This document shows, piece by piece, positions 56,251-64,000 of a stretch of 64,000 nt of DNA. Made by a program: the position numbers and the translations under genes. The notes under the pieces are model-generated. The model was not told the DNA's origin and made no database searches. It saw only the letters and a list, made by a program, of their open reading frames with translations. Position 1 is the first letter of the stretch. Every line of letters starts with the position of its first letter. This DNA comes from Bordetella ansorpii (GTDB taxonomy: Bacteria; Pseudomonadota; Gammaproteobacteria; Burkholderiales; Burkholderiaceae_B), in contig NZ_FKIF01000001.1 of the NCBI RefSeq assembly GCF_900078705.1, positions 372,001-436,000 on the forward strand. Reading direction: 5' to 3'.

Positions 56251-56595
56251 ATGTCCATTTCGTCGATTTCCAGCAATCTCACCACTGCCAACCCGTATGC
56301 GGGCAAGGAAGCAGGGCTCAACGTGCGCACGGGCGACGTGGCCAGCTCCGCAGGCGCCGCAAGCTCCACGTCGGAAAGCCAGGATGCGACCGACAAGGCC
56401 ATCACGCAGTTGCAGCGCCAGCTGGAACGCCTGATGCAGCAGATCAAGCGGGTGGAAGCCAGCAACGCCACGGAGGAACAGAAAGCCGCGCAATTGCAGG
56501 CGCTCAATGCCCAGGCCACGACCATCCAGGGCCAGATCCAGACCTTGCAGAACCAGAAGCTGCAGGCCGCCTCGAAGCAAGGCATCACCGCCTGA
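56251..56595 (+). CDS. FlxA-like coiled-coil protein
   Basis: 114 residues. Ser/Thr-rich N-terminus (MSISSISSNLTTANPYAGKE) followed by a coiled coil (ITQLQRQLERLMQQIKRVEA, AQATTIQGQIQTLQNQKLQA) as in the FlxA family, which in E. coli is controlled by the flagellar sigma factor FliA. I find no FliA promoter with confidence. No flagellar genes are in the window. Possibly a secreted filament-associated protein. Confidence 0.75.
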   Translation: MSISSISSNLTTANPYAGKEAGLNVRTGDVASSAGAASSTSESQDATDKAITQLQRQLERLMQQIKRVEASNATEEQKAAQLQALNAQATTIQGQIQTLQNQKLQAASKQGITA

Positions 56596-56933
56596 CCCCC
56601 TGGGCGAATCACTCGCCCGGCGGCCATTCGCCCCGCCGGGCGCCGCCGCGTTGGCGCTCGGCCAATTGGCCAGGCAGATGCAACGGGTGCGGCACAGCGC
56701 CCTGCGCATCGAGGAAGACAACCGCCAGTCGCAGTCGCTGGACACCCCGTCGATCATGCTCCGGAAACAGAGCGGGCCGCTGATCCAGGCGGGGCTGAAG
56801 ATCCCGCAGCGTTGAACCCGGCGATCTGGCGGGCGGCCGCGCCCCGCGCTAAGCTGCCGGCTGCGGCGCGGCTGGCGCGCCGGACGGCGCCGCGGGACGC
56901 CGCGATGTCTTCCTCCCGCGTGGACGATCACGC
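56596..56933. other. Region between FlxA-like and phosphatase genes
   Basis: Contains one short reading frame (56678-56815, listed separately) and otherwise no gene. Confidence 0.4.
56678..56815 (+). CDS. Possible 45-residue ORF
   Basis: Reading MQRVRHSALRIEEDNRQSQS then LDTPSIMLRKQSGPLIQAGL and KIPQR; protein-like composition and same strand as the FlxA-like gene 82 nt upstream, but there is no good ribosome site. The frame is open further upstream through the FlxA gene. Could equally be untranslated. Confidence 0.25.
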   Translation: MQRVRHSALRIEEDNRQSQSLDTPSIMLRKQSGPLIQAGLKIPQR

Positions 56934-57575
56934 ATGACTGAATTCTGGTTCATCCGCCATGGCGAGACCGCCTGGAACCTGGAACGCCGCCTGCAAGGCT
57001 GGCAGGACACCCCGCTGAATCCGCTGGGCGTCAACCAGGCGGCCCTGGTGGCGGAGCGCCTTGAGGCGGAAGCCCGGCAGACGCCTTTCGCGGCGATCTA
57101 CAGCAGCGACCTGCGGCGTGCCCATGACACCGCCCTGCCCGCCTCGCAGCGTCTGGGCCTGCGCGTGCGCACCGAGCCCGGCCTGCGCGAGCGCGGCTTC
57201 GGCGTGCTGGAAGGACTGTCCTACGACACGCTGGATGAACAGGCGCCCGAAGCCGCCGCGGCCTGGAAAAGCCGCGACCCGGCGCGCGTGCTGGAAGGCG
57301 GCGAGACGCTGGGCCAGTTCCAGGCCCGGATCCTGGCCTCGGTGAACGACATCGCCCCGCGCCATGCCGGCGAACGCGTGCTGGCGTTCACCCACGGCGG
57401 CGTGCTGGACATCATCTGGCGCCACGCCCGGGGACTGCCGCTGAACGGACCGCGCGACACCCCGATGCTCAACGCCAGCATCAACCGCGTCAGTGTGGAA
57501 GACGGCCGGTGGCAGGTGATCGGCTGGGGCGACGTCGCGCACATGGACGAATGCGCGCGCGACGACGTCGTCTGA
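56934..57575 (+). CDS. Histidine phosphatase family protein (GpmB-like)
   Basis: 213 residues. Catalytic RHGETAWN at about 8-15, YSSDLRRAHDTALP, acid Glu in LRERGFGVLEGLSY, second His in VLAFTHGGVLDIIW. The 2H-phosphatase set is complete; the small size and the lack of mutase loops favour a phosphatase (GpmB/CobC type) rather than a glycolytic mutase. Substrate open; no cobalamin genes nearby. Confidence 0.9.
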   Translation: MTEFWFIRHGETAWNLERRLQGWQDTPLNPLGVNQAALVAERLEAEARQTPFAAIYSSDLRRAHDTALPASQRLGLRVRTEPGLRERGFGVLEGLSYDTLDEQAPEAAAAWKSRDPARVLEGGETLGQFQARILASVNDIAPRHAGERVLAFTHGGVLDIIWRHARGLPLNGPRDTPMLNASINRVSVEDGRWQVIGWGDVAHMDECARDDVV

Positions 57576-57893
57576 AGAATCATTCTCACTTGGCCGGGCC
57601 CTCGCCCGGCCCCCGCATGACGCCACGGGATCCCCGCGGCACCCCTGCGCGGATCGCGGCGCGGCCCCATCGGGGCGGCCGCCCGGCGCCCACCCGCTGG
57701 CGCCCTTAAAAAACTTCCGCCGCCTCTGGCGACCCTTCCCTATAAGCTCAATTTACCGTCAGCAAACGATCAATTGACCGTCAGCGAAATCGCAAAAGAC
57801 TGTCAGACTTTGCGTTCATGATGCGTCCCGATCCGTGGATGGCTGCTCCTGAAATGGCGTGCAGCCGCCTTTATTCACCTTGAGGGACTTATC
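57576..57893. other. Control region of the phosphoesterase operon
   Basis: No gene. The region carries the Pho-box array (57756-57806) and, just after the phosphatase stop, a GC-rich hairpin without a U-run near 57598-57617. Confidence 0.7.
57756..57806 (+). promoter_or_regulatory. Extended Pho-box array
   Basis: Three strong 7-mers, CCGTCAG (57756), CCGTCAG (57778) and CTGTCAG (57800), each exactly 22 bp apart, i.e. two PhoB repeat units, with weaker 7-mers in the intervening 11-bp phase (CGATCAA at 57767, ATCGCAA at 57789). A -10-like CATGAT follows about 10 nt later. The phosphoesterase GTG is 87 nt downstream. Confidence 0.75.
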
Positions 57894-60329
57894 GTGTCTA
57901 TGTTGAACAAACCTCGGTTGACCACGTCGCTGACGGCCATTGCCGCGGCGTGTATGCTGGCCGCTTGCGGCGGCGGCGGTGGCGATGACGACAGCCAGTC
58001 GAACAACGGCGGTGACAACGGCGGCGGCACGCCCGTCGCCACCACCTTCAGCGGCAGCGTGGCCTCCAGCGCCTACGTGCCGGGCAACGCCTCGGGCAAT
58101 CCGACCCTCAAGCCCACGTACTTCGCCAACGCGACCGTCTTCGTCGACGCCAACGGCAACGGCATCGCCGACAGCGACGAAACGACCACCAGGACCGACG
58201 CCAACGGCCACTTCACGCTGACCACCCGCAACCAGGGCCAGCTGGTCGCCGACATCACCCCCAGCGCCACCAGCAAGGCCACCGGCGAACAGGGCCCGAC
58301 GCACATGATCCTGCGCGCATCCGCCGCCCAGATCGCCGAACAGGGCGCCGACAAGATCGTCATCAGCCCGATGTCCAGCGAAGTGCAGCGCCTGGTCGAA
58401 GCCAACGGCACCGACTACGCCACCGAGAAGGCCGCCCTGGCCGCCAAGCTGAACGGCCCGGCCTTCAACCTGGGCCAGGCCAGCATCACCGCGGCCAACG
58501 TGCTGTCCGACGTCAACCAGGTCGGCGACGCCGCCACGCAGTATGCCCTGCTGTACCAGGACAACATGCTGGCCAACCGCTACGCCTACGCCGCCAAGAA
58601 GCTCGACCGCGGCGACATGTACCCCGACAACCTGGCGGTGGCCGGTGGCGATCCGCGCGTGGTCGACATGCCCGGCGTGAGCAAGGCCACCTCGGTGCAC
58701 CCGGCCCAGACCCAGACGAAGATCACCTTCGCGCAGTCGCAGCAGGCCGCGTTCGAGATCGAGGGCATCCCAGCCTACGACCACATCTTCATCATCATGG
58801 AAGAGAACAAGTCGACGGACGCGGTGCTGAAGAACCCGCGCGCGCCGTTCATGAACTACCTCCTCAGCACCTACAACCAGCTGAGCACCTACTACTCGAC
58901 CGGCAACCCCTCCGAGCCGAACTACACGGCACTGGGCGGCGGCGACGACAACGGCATCACCGACGACAGCTGGTGGGGTTGCGGCGCGGTGGGCGACTAC
59001 GCGCTGAAGGACAAGGCGTTCCCGGGTGGCGTGGCCTCCGACGGCCAGCCTCTGCCGGTTACCGGCGTGCTGCCGCCCAAGGACAGCGCCCACCTGGCCA
59101 GCTACAGCGCGACCAGCACGACCTGCGGCGACAACCCCGTGGCCGGCGCGATCGCCGCGCACAACGTCCCGGGCGACAACCTGTTCTCGCTGATGTCCAA
59201 GGCCGGCCTGACCGTGCGCACGTACAACGAGTCGATGAACCCGGGCCAGGACGCGCGTGCCGACAGCATCGCCGACCCCGCCGTCACCGCCACGTACAGC
59301 GAGAAAGACCTGATCGGCCAGAACGGCACCATCACCGGCACGCCGGACTTCGCCGTCGTGGGCGGCCTGTACAAGGTCAAGCACGGCCCGTCGATCGCCT
59401 ATCAATCGGCGCGCAACCTGCCCGAGTTCTACGCCGACAACCGCACCATCTTCGGCACGCAGTACGACGAAGCCGCCTGGAAGAACTCGTCGGTCTATCC
59501 CGAGTACGACAAGTCGAAGTGGATCTATGACCAGTTCGGCAAGGATCTGGACACGGGCGACGTGGGCAACCTGAACTTCATCGTGCCCGACCAGTGCGAC
59601 GACATGCACGGCGTGGGCAGCGACCTGAGCTGCGCCAACAACAACAACGGCCAGGCCGTCGGCATCACGCGCGCCGACATCTACCTGCAGAAGGTCGTCG
59701 ACCGCATCCAGAAGTCGGCGCTGTGGAACAACAAGAACAAGCGTGTCGCGATCATCGTGATGTTCGACGAAGGCGAAGGCTCGAGCACCGCGTGCTGCGG
59801 CTGGAACGCTGCCGGCCGCGGCGCGGGCGCCGCGCCGCTGAAGGTCAGCACCGATGGCAAGGTCACGATGGGCACGGCTCCGACGAACTATGACCGCGGC
59901 AACTTCGGCCACGGCAACTCGATCTTCGGCGTCATCACCAACCAGCAGGACGTGGGCACCGCCAAGAAGGGCGTGGTCGACAGCGACGCGTACAGCCACT
60001 TCGCGCTGGTCCGCACGCTGCAGGACATGTTCCAGATCGGCGATCCGGGCGACGACTCGACCTACCTGAACCGCGCGAAGTACACGGAAGCGTTCATTGC
60101 GCAGAACATCATGAACCTGCCGGAGTTCGCAGGCAGCGCCGACACGCACTTCGACTCGGTGCGCCCGATCAACCACGCCTACGTGATCCCGGCCGGCTAC
60201 GCGCAGAAGCTGAATCCGCTGGACATCTCGGGCGTGAAGGACTCCAACGGCAACCCCGTGCTGGATGGCGTGGTCGTCCCGCAGGTCGGCCCGGACCTCA
60301 GCCAGCTGAACATCTGGGCCGTGAAGTAA
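57894..60329 (+). CDS. Secreted phosphoesterase / acid phosphatase lipoprotein
   Basis: 811 residues. Lipobox MLAAC (Cys about 25), Gly/Asp/Asn linker, a beta domain with FVDANGNGIADSDETTTRTD (calcium-like repeats), and from about 295 the phosphoesterase family catalytic domain (YDHIFIIMEENKSTDAVL, DNLFSLMSKAGLTVRTYNES, FIVPDQCDDMHG, AIIVMFDEGEGSS, then GHGNSIFGVI), as in AcpA and phospholipase C-type enzymes. GTG 57894 has GAGGGA upstream; ATG 57900 is the alternative. Pho boxes upstream point to phosphate scavenging at the cell surface. Confidence 0.85.
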   Translation: MSMLNKPRLTTSLTAIAAACMLAACGGGGGDDDSQSNNGGDNGGGTPVATTFSGSVASSAYVPGNASGNPTLKPTYFANATVFVDANGNGIADSDETTTRTDANGHFTLTTRNQGQLVADITPSATSKATGEQGPTHMILRASAAQIAEQGADKIVISPMSSEVQRLVEANGTDYATEKAALAAKLNGPAFNLGQASITAANVLSDVNQVGDAATQYALLYQDNMLANRYAYAAKKLDRGDMYPDNLAVAGGDPRVVDMPGVSKATSVHPAQTQTKITFAQSQQAAFEIEGIPAYDHIFIIMEENKSTDAVLKNPRAPFMNYLLSTYNQLSTYYSTGNPSEPNYTALGGGDDNGITDDSWWGCGAVGDYALKDKAFPGGVASDGQPLPVTGVLPPKDSAHLASYSATSTTCGDNPVAGAIAAHNVPGDNLFSLMSKAGLTVRTYNESMNPGQDARADSIADPAVTATYSEKDLIGQNGTITGTPDFAVVGGLYKVKHGPSIAYQSARNLPEFYADNRTIFGTQYDEAAWKNSSVYPEYDKSKWIYDQFGKDLDTGDVGNLNFIVPDQCDDMHGVGSDLSCANNNNGQAVGITRADIYLQKVVDRIQKSALWNNKNKRVAIIVMFDEGEGSSTACCGWNAAGRGAGAAPLKVSTDGKVTMGTAPTNYDRGNFGHGNSIFGVITNQQDVGTAKKGVVDSDAYSHFALVRTLQDMFQIGDPGDDSTYLNRAKYTEAFIAQNIMNLPEFAGSADTHFDSVRPINHAYVIPAGYAQKLNPLDISGVKDSNGNPVLDGVVVPQVGPDLSQLNIWAVK

Positions 60330-60368
60330 GCGCCTGATGCCATTGCAAGCCAGCAGCAAGCACTGATC

Positions 60369-60401
60369 AGGCAGGAAGCGGACTTTGCCCGCTTCCTGCC
60401 T
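60369..60401 (+). terminator. Hairpin between phosphoesterase and peroxidase genes
   Basis: A 13-bp perfect stem (60369-60381 with 60389-60401), no U-run. More likely an intercistronic processing or attenuation structure than a full terminator, so the following genes may share the Pho promoter. Confidence 0.5.
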
Positions 60402-60429
60402 GCTTCATTGAAACGGTAAAGGAAAAGAG

Positions 60430-61878
60430 ATGCGCAAGGTCCATTCGGGCATGTTGTATACGGTGCTGTTGTCCACCGTCCTGCTGGGCCTGTCGGCCTG
60501 CGGCGGCAGCGACGACTCGGGTTCGCCCCCGTCGTCGGAGCCCGGCTCCGGCCCGGGCGGCGCGGACACCTCCAGCGCGCCGGCCAGCAAGCTGAGCCTT
60601 GCGGCCCAGGTCGGCCAGAAAGTGTTCTTCGACAAGAACCTGTCCGGCGGCAAGAACATGTCGTGCGCCACCTGCCACGATCCCGCATACGCCTACGGCC
60701 CGCCCAACAGCCTGGCCGTGCAGCTGGGCTCCGACCCCTCGGTATCCGGGCAGCGCGCCGTGCCGTCGCTGCGCTACCGCGACGCGACGCCGCCCTACGA
60801 CGACAACGCGCCGAACCCGGACAACGTGACGTCCGATTCTCCGGGCGGCGGCTTCATGTGGGATGGCCGCGCCGCGACGCTGGCCGACCAGGCCGGCCTG
60901 CCGCTGCTGAACCCCGTCGAGATGAACAACCCCTCGAAAGCGGCCGTGGTCCAGGCCGTGCAGGCAGGGGCCTATGCCGGCCTGTTCAAGCAGGCCTTCG
61001 GCGCGGACGCGTTCGGCACCACCGACGCCGCCTTCGCCTACGTCGGCCGCGCCATCGAGGCGTTCCAGCGCGAAGACGCCAGCTTCCACCCGTACTCGAG
61101 CAAGTATGACCTCTATGCCCACAACAAGGTGGGCGGCACCCTGACGCCGGCGGAGACGCGCGGCCTGATGATCTTCAACAGCGGCAGCATCGGCAACTGC
61201 GCGGCGTGCCACTACCCGGGCGCGAACTTCGAAGGCAACAGCGGCCTGATGAGCGACTTCACCTACCAGGCGCTGGGCGTGCCGCGCAACGACAAGTCGA
61301 TCCCGAACAATCCCTCGCCGATCCCGGCGAACCAGGACGCCACCTACTACGACATGGGCGTGTGCGGCCCTACGCGTACCGACCACGCGCCGGGCGCGCC
61401 GGGCATCCCCACGCCGGACCCGTACTGCGGCCTGTTCAAAGTACCGGTGCTGCGCAACGTGGCCACGCGCAATGCCTTCTTCCACAACGGCGTGATGCAC
61501 TCGCTGAACCAGGTCGTGCACTTCTACAACACGCGCGACACGAATCCCGAGTACTGGTATCCGCAGACCGGCGGCGCGGGCACGCCCGTGGACAACCCGT
61601 CGTGGGCGCTGTTTCCGACGTCCGTGCCGGGCGCCACCGTGCAGAAGTTCAACGACCTGCCCGTCGCTTTCCAGGGCAACGTCGACGAAGAGATTCCCCT
61701 GGGCACCGGCGAAGGCGGCGACAACACCCTGGGCGGCGGCACCCTGCCCCGCCTGCCCGGCAGCGCGCCCGTGCTGTCCGAGCACGATATCCAGGACTTG
61801 CTGTGCTTCATGGACACCCTGACCGACGGCTACAAGCCGCCCGCCAGCCCGCCCACCAGCGGTCCCTGCGTGAACTGA
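60430..61878 (+). CDS. MauG-type dihaem cytochrome c peroxidase lipoprotein
   Basis: 482 residues. Lipobox LSAC (Cys 24); two haem c sites CATCH (about 79) and CAACH (about 257) and the family context VGQKVFFDKNLSGGKNMSCA, GGGFMWDGRAATLADQAGLP, VPVLRNVATRNAFFHNGVMH. Such proteins reduce peroxide or oxidise other proteins in the periplasm. It sits between the Pho-box phosphoesterase and a prolyl hydroxylase-like gene on the same strand. ATG 60430 after AAAGGAAAAGAG. Confidence 0.9.
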   Translation: MRKVHSGMLYTVLLSTVLLGLSACGGSDDSGSPPSSEPGSGPGGADTSSAPASKLSLAAQVGQKVFFDKNLSGGKNMSCATCHDPAYAYGPPNSLAVQLGSDPSVSGQRAVPSLRYRDATPPYDDNAPNPDNVTSDSPGGGFMWDGRAATLADQAGLPLLNPVEMNNPSKAAVVQAVQAGAYAGLFKQAFGADAFGTTDAAFAYVGRAIEAFQREDASFHPYSSKYDLYAHNKVGGTLTPAETRGLMIFNSGSIGNCAACHYPGANFEGNSGLMSDFTYQALGVPRNDKSIPNNPSPIPANQDATYYDMGVCGPTRTDHAPGAPGIPTPDPYCGLFKVPVLRNVATRNAFFHNGVMHSLNQVVHFYNTRDTNPEYWYPQTGGAGTPVDNPSWALFPTSVPGATVQKFNDLPVAFQGNVDEEIPLGTGEGGDNTLGGGTLPRLPGSAPVLSEHDIQDLLCFMDTLTDGYKPPASPPTSGPCVN

Positions 61879-61906
61879 CCTTCCTGTCTTGTACCTCTCA
61901 TCCACC

Positions 61907-62575
61907 ATGAAACGATTTTCGAATACCGCCCGCCACGCGGGCACCGCGCTCTCCCTGTCCCTGATGCTGCTGGGCACCTGCCATGCCGCGGCGGCCGATG
62001 CCACCCTGGAGAACTTCACCGGCACCATCACGCGCTACCTGGCCGAGCGCGGCCACGTGTGCCTGGCCAAGTACGAATGGCCCGTGTACGTGACGAAGCA
62101 GGACCAGGCCGCCAAGACCCGCGATGCCGTGCAGATGCCCGTGCTCGAGAAGCTGGGCCTGGTCAAGGGGCTGGACACGCCCGTCGAGGGCACGGACAAC
62201 GACGGCAAGAAGATCAGGGCGCAGGCGCGGCAGTATTCGCTGACCGAAGAAGGCAACAAGTACTACCTGCACAAGCCCGTGGTGGTTGCCACGGCAGGCC
62301 AGCAGACCACGCACCCGGCCGATTTCTGCGTCGCCACGCTGACGCTGGACAAGGTGGTCGGCTGGGAACCGCCCGTCAAGCAAGGCGACGACACCCGGAC
62401 GTCGGTGCTGTACACCTACAGGATCGATCCCGCGCCCTGGACCAGGGATGCCGAGTTCCAGCGCGTGTTCCCGATGGTGGCGCGCCTGGTCGAAAGTGCC
62501 GGCACCCTGCAACTGCGCGAGGGCGTGCGCCTGACCAAGGACGGCTGGGTGGCGGAGGAACTGTTCAAGCGATGA
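61907..62575 (+). CDS. Secreted protein of unknown function
   Basis: 222 residues with a signal peptide (LSLMLLGTCHAAAA). Mature part: ENFTGTITRYLAERGHVCLA, VLEKLGLVKGLD, QARQYSLTEEGNKYYLHKP, so one winged-helix-like stretch, plus two Cys (GHVCLA, DFCVAT) that may form a disulfide. I do not recognise a family. ATG 61907 is 28 nt after the peroxidase stop, and its TGA overlaps the next gene's ATG (ATGA), so it belongs to the same operon. Confidence 0.65.
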   Translation: MKRFSNTARHAGTALSLSLMLLGTCHAAAADATLENFTGTITRYLAERGHVCLAKYEWPVYVTKQDQAAKTRDAVQMPVLEKLGLVKGLDTPVEGTDNDGKKIRAQARQYSLTEEGNKYYLHKPVVVATAGQQTTHPADFCVATLTLDKVVGWEPPVKQGDDTRTSVLYTYRIDPAPWTRDAEFQRVFPMVARLVESAGTLQLREGVRLTKDGWVAEELFKR

Positions 62576-63453
62576 TCGTCAACTTCGCCAACGAGGCGCG
62601 CGACTGGATCGCGCAGAACCTGATGCGGGGCTGCCAGCCCGAGACCGTGGTCCGCGAGCTGGTGGGCAACAAGGTCGAGGGCGAGCTGGCGGTCGCCATG
62701 GTGCAGTCGGTGCTGAACGCCCTGATCTACGGCGAGCCCATGCCCGCGGGCAAGCTCGACCTGGATGCGCCGCCGGCCCAGTACGTGCCCGATCCGAGCC
62801 GCCTGGGCCGCGTGTCGGTGCTGAAGACGGGCAAGCGCGACGTGCCGGTGCTGGCGCGGCTGCAGCGGCCCAGCGCCGCGTTGCTGGGCAACGTGCTGGA
62901 CGCGGAGGAATGCCGGCAACTGATCGCCCAGGCGAAGCCGCGGCTGGCGGCCTCCACCGTGGTCGATCCGATCACCGGCCTGGACCGCGTGGCGGACCAT
63001 CGCAGCAGCGCGGGCATGTTCTTCAAGCCTGGCGAGACGCCGCTGGTGGCGCGCATCGAGAAGCGCATCGCCGAGCTGACGGGCCTGCCCGTGGAGCACG
63101 GCGAAGGGCTGCAGATCCTGCATTATCCGACTGGCGCCGAAAGCACGCCGCACTACGATTTCCTGATGCCGGCCAACGAGTCCAACAAGGCCTCGATCGC
63201 GCGCAGCGGCCAGCGCATCGCCACTTTCATCATGTACCTGAACGACGTGGACGCTGGCGGGGAAACCGGGTTTCCGCATGTGGGATGGTCGGTGCTGCCG
63301 CGGCGCGGGCAGGCGCTGTTCTTCGAGTACGGCAACGCGGCCCGCAAGACCGACCCCATGTCGCTGCATACCGGCGCCGCGGTGCTCGCCGGCGAGAAAT
63401 GGATCGCGACGAAGTGGGTACGCGAGCGGGCGTTCATTCCGGCGTCGGCGTGA
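62572..63453 (+). CDS. 2OG-Fe(II) oxygenase (prolyl 4-hydroxylase-like)
   Basis: 293 residues. C-terminal P4Hc domain (about 100-290): iron ligands His and Asp in STPHYDFLMP, distal His in SLHTGAAVLAGEKW, and 2OG-binding Lys in EKWIATKWVRE; HRSSAGMFFKPGE is also family-typical. N-terminal 95 residues form a helical domain of the type preceding this oxygenase class. Hydroxylates proline or another residue in an unidentified protein. Coupled to the upstream secreted-protein gene by ATGA. Confidence 0.9.
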   Translation: MIVNFANEARDWIAQNLMRGCQPETVVRELVGNKVEGELAVAMVQSVLNALIYGEPMPAGKLDLDAPPAQYVPDPSRLGRVSVLKTGKRDVPVLARLQRPSAALLGNVLDAEECRQLIAQAKPRLAASTVVDPITGLDRVADHRSSAGMFFKPGETPLVARIEKRIAELTGLPVEHGEGLQILHYPTGAESTPHYDFLMPANESNKASIARSGQRIATFIMYLNDVDAGGETGFPHVGWSVLPRRGQALFFEYGNAARKTDPMSLHTGAAVLAGEKWIATKWVRERAFIPASA

Positions 63454-63510
63454 AGCCGTGGAGGCGGCCTGGCCCGTGCAACCCGGCCGCCCTGACCTGC
63501 ACCCCGCGGC

Positions 63511-64000
63511 CTATGCCCCGCCCTTGCGCGGCTTGCGGGGCGCGTTGCGCGCCAGGCGGTCGTACACCGCATTGGGCAGCAGCCGCATCAGCTTGGCCAC
63601 CACCCCCATCTGCCACGGAATGACCTTGTACGAGGCGCCGCGCGCGATGGCTTCATGCGCGCGCAGCGCGAAGGCATCGGCCTCCATCAGGAACGGCATG
63701 CGGTAGGGGTTGTGCGCGGTCATCGCCGTCTTGATGTAGCCCGGCGCGATGGTGACGACCCGCACGCCGCTGCCGGCCAGCTCCAGCCTGAGGCTTTCGC
63801 AATACGTGACCACCGCCGATTTGGACGCGCTGTATGCGCCCGCGCCGGGCAACCCGCGGACCCCCGCCACGCTGGCGATCCCGACCAGGCGGCCGCCGCG
63901 CGCGGCGCGCATGGGCCCGATGAAAGGCTCGAAGGTGGACAGGGTCGCCAGCACGTTGGTGGCGAAGATGGCCTCGAAGACCTCGTAGTCTTCCAGCTCT
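63511..64000 (-). CDS. Short-chain dehydrogenase/reductase, 5' partial
   Basis: The reading enters from the window end (LEDYEVFEAIFATNVLATLS) and stops at TGA 63511. SDR hallmarks: NVLATLSTFEPF loop, catalytic Ser in GIASVAGVRG, Tyr and Lys in YSASKSAV, and the post-catalytic RVVTIAPGYIKTAM. The N-terminal NAD-binding Gly motif lies beyond the window. Substrate unknown; the C-terminus KPRKGGA is basic. Confidence 0.88.
   Translation of the reverse strand, partial: ELEDYEVFEAIFATNVLATLSTFEPFIGPMRAARGGRLVGIASVAGVRGLPGAGAYSASKSAVVTYCESLRLELAGSGVRVVTIAPGYIKTAMTAHNPYRMPFLMEADAFALRAHEAIARGASYKVIPWQMGVVAKLMRLLPNAVYDRLARNAPRKPRKGGA

Noticed and set aside
57816-60359. 847-codon minus-strand ORF antisense to the phosphoesterase
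   Set aside because: GC-rich codon bias leaves the opposite strand open; the composition (Val/Arg/His/Gly-rich) and the perfect domain match on the plus strand mark it as a shadow.

Overview
The window is GC-rich chromosomal DNA that looks like a betaproteobacterium of the Alcaligenaceae, most likely the Bordetella/Achromobacter group. The reasons are the housekeeping block yhbY / rlmE-ftsH-folP-glmM with greA nearby, a TTG-started FtsH, a ProQ with long low-complexity flanks, and many two-partner and TonB-type envelope genes. Genus and species are inferred from remembered family resemblance, not from a search.

Layout. 1-6140: a partial SUFU-domain gene, a PQQ sugar dehydrogenase lipoprotein with a DUF2231 membrane partner, a YrbL-like kinase-fold protein, a 27-residue membrane peptide, a PRC-barrel protein, and a pair that looks like a type III secretion chaperone (CesT class) plus cognate effector. 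6141-18379: an accessory island ending at tRNA-Pro(TGG). It holds an HNH endonuclease, an AT-rich orphan, a TrlF-like ATPase remnant broken by an amber codon and by an IS5-like element, a three-gene SIR2 / middle protein / Rad50-like ATPase defence operon (Lamassu or ABC-3C type), and a glycine-zipper toxin candidate with a likely immunity protein. 18380-24207: tRNA-Pro, proQ, a small membrane protein, a RES/ParS toxin-antitoxin pair, a parvulin lipoprotein, a YbjN protein and a coiled-coil secreted protein.

21787-33031 carries an unusual envelope programme on the minus strand: TpsB/Omp85-type pore, a DUF2341-LamG-ExbB fusion (apparently frameshifted), ExbD, TonB, a porin, and the three accessory genes. 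A second small operon (trypsin-like protease and a TonB-C-like protein) lies just upstream. Both transcription units have the same 49-nt two-part upstream signature, so they are probably co-regulated.

33264-44584: a hemolysin III-type membrane protein, a DegQ-type protease, the phosphate operon pstS-pstC-pstA-pstB with a clear Pho box, divergent ppk and ppx, and an OlsB-like acyltransferase. 44805-50985: glmM, folP, ftsH, rlmE, yhbY and greA. 51495-57575: a LuxR-type regulator, a large lipoprotein, an NCS2 permease, an FlxA-like protein and a histidine phosphatase. 57576-63453: a phosphoesterase preceded by a 22-bp-phased Pho box array, then a MauG-type dihaem peroxidase, an unknown secreted protein and a prolyl-4-hydroxylase-like oxygenase. 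A partial SDR gene closes the window.

Two themes tie the window together. Phosphate: pstSCAB, ppk, ppx and the Pho-box phosphoesterase. Energised envelope transport: the TpsB/ExbB/ExbD/TonB operon and its co-regulated protease unit.
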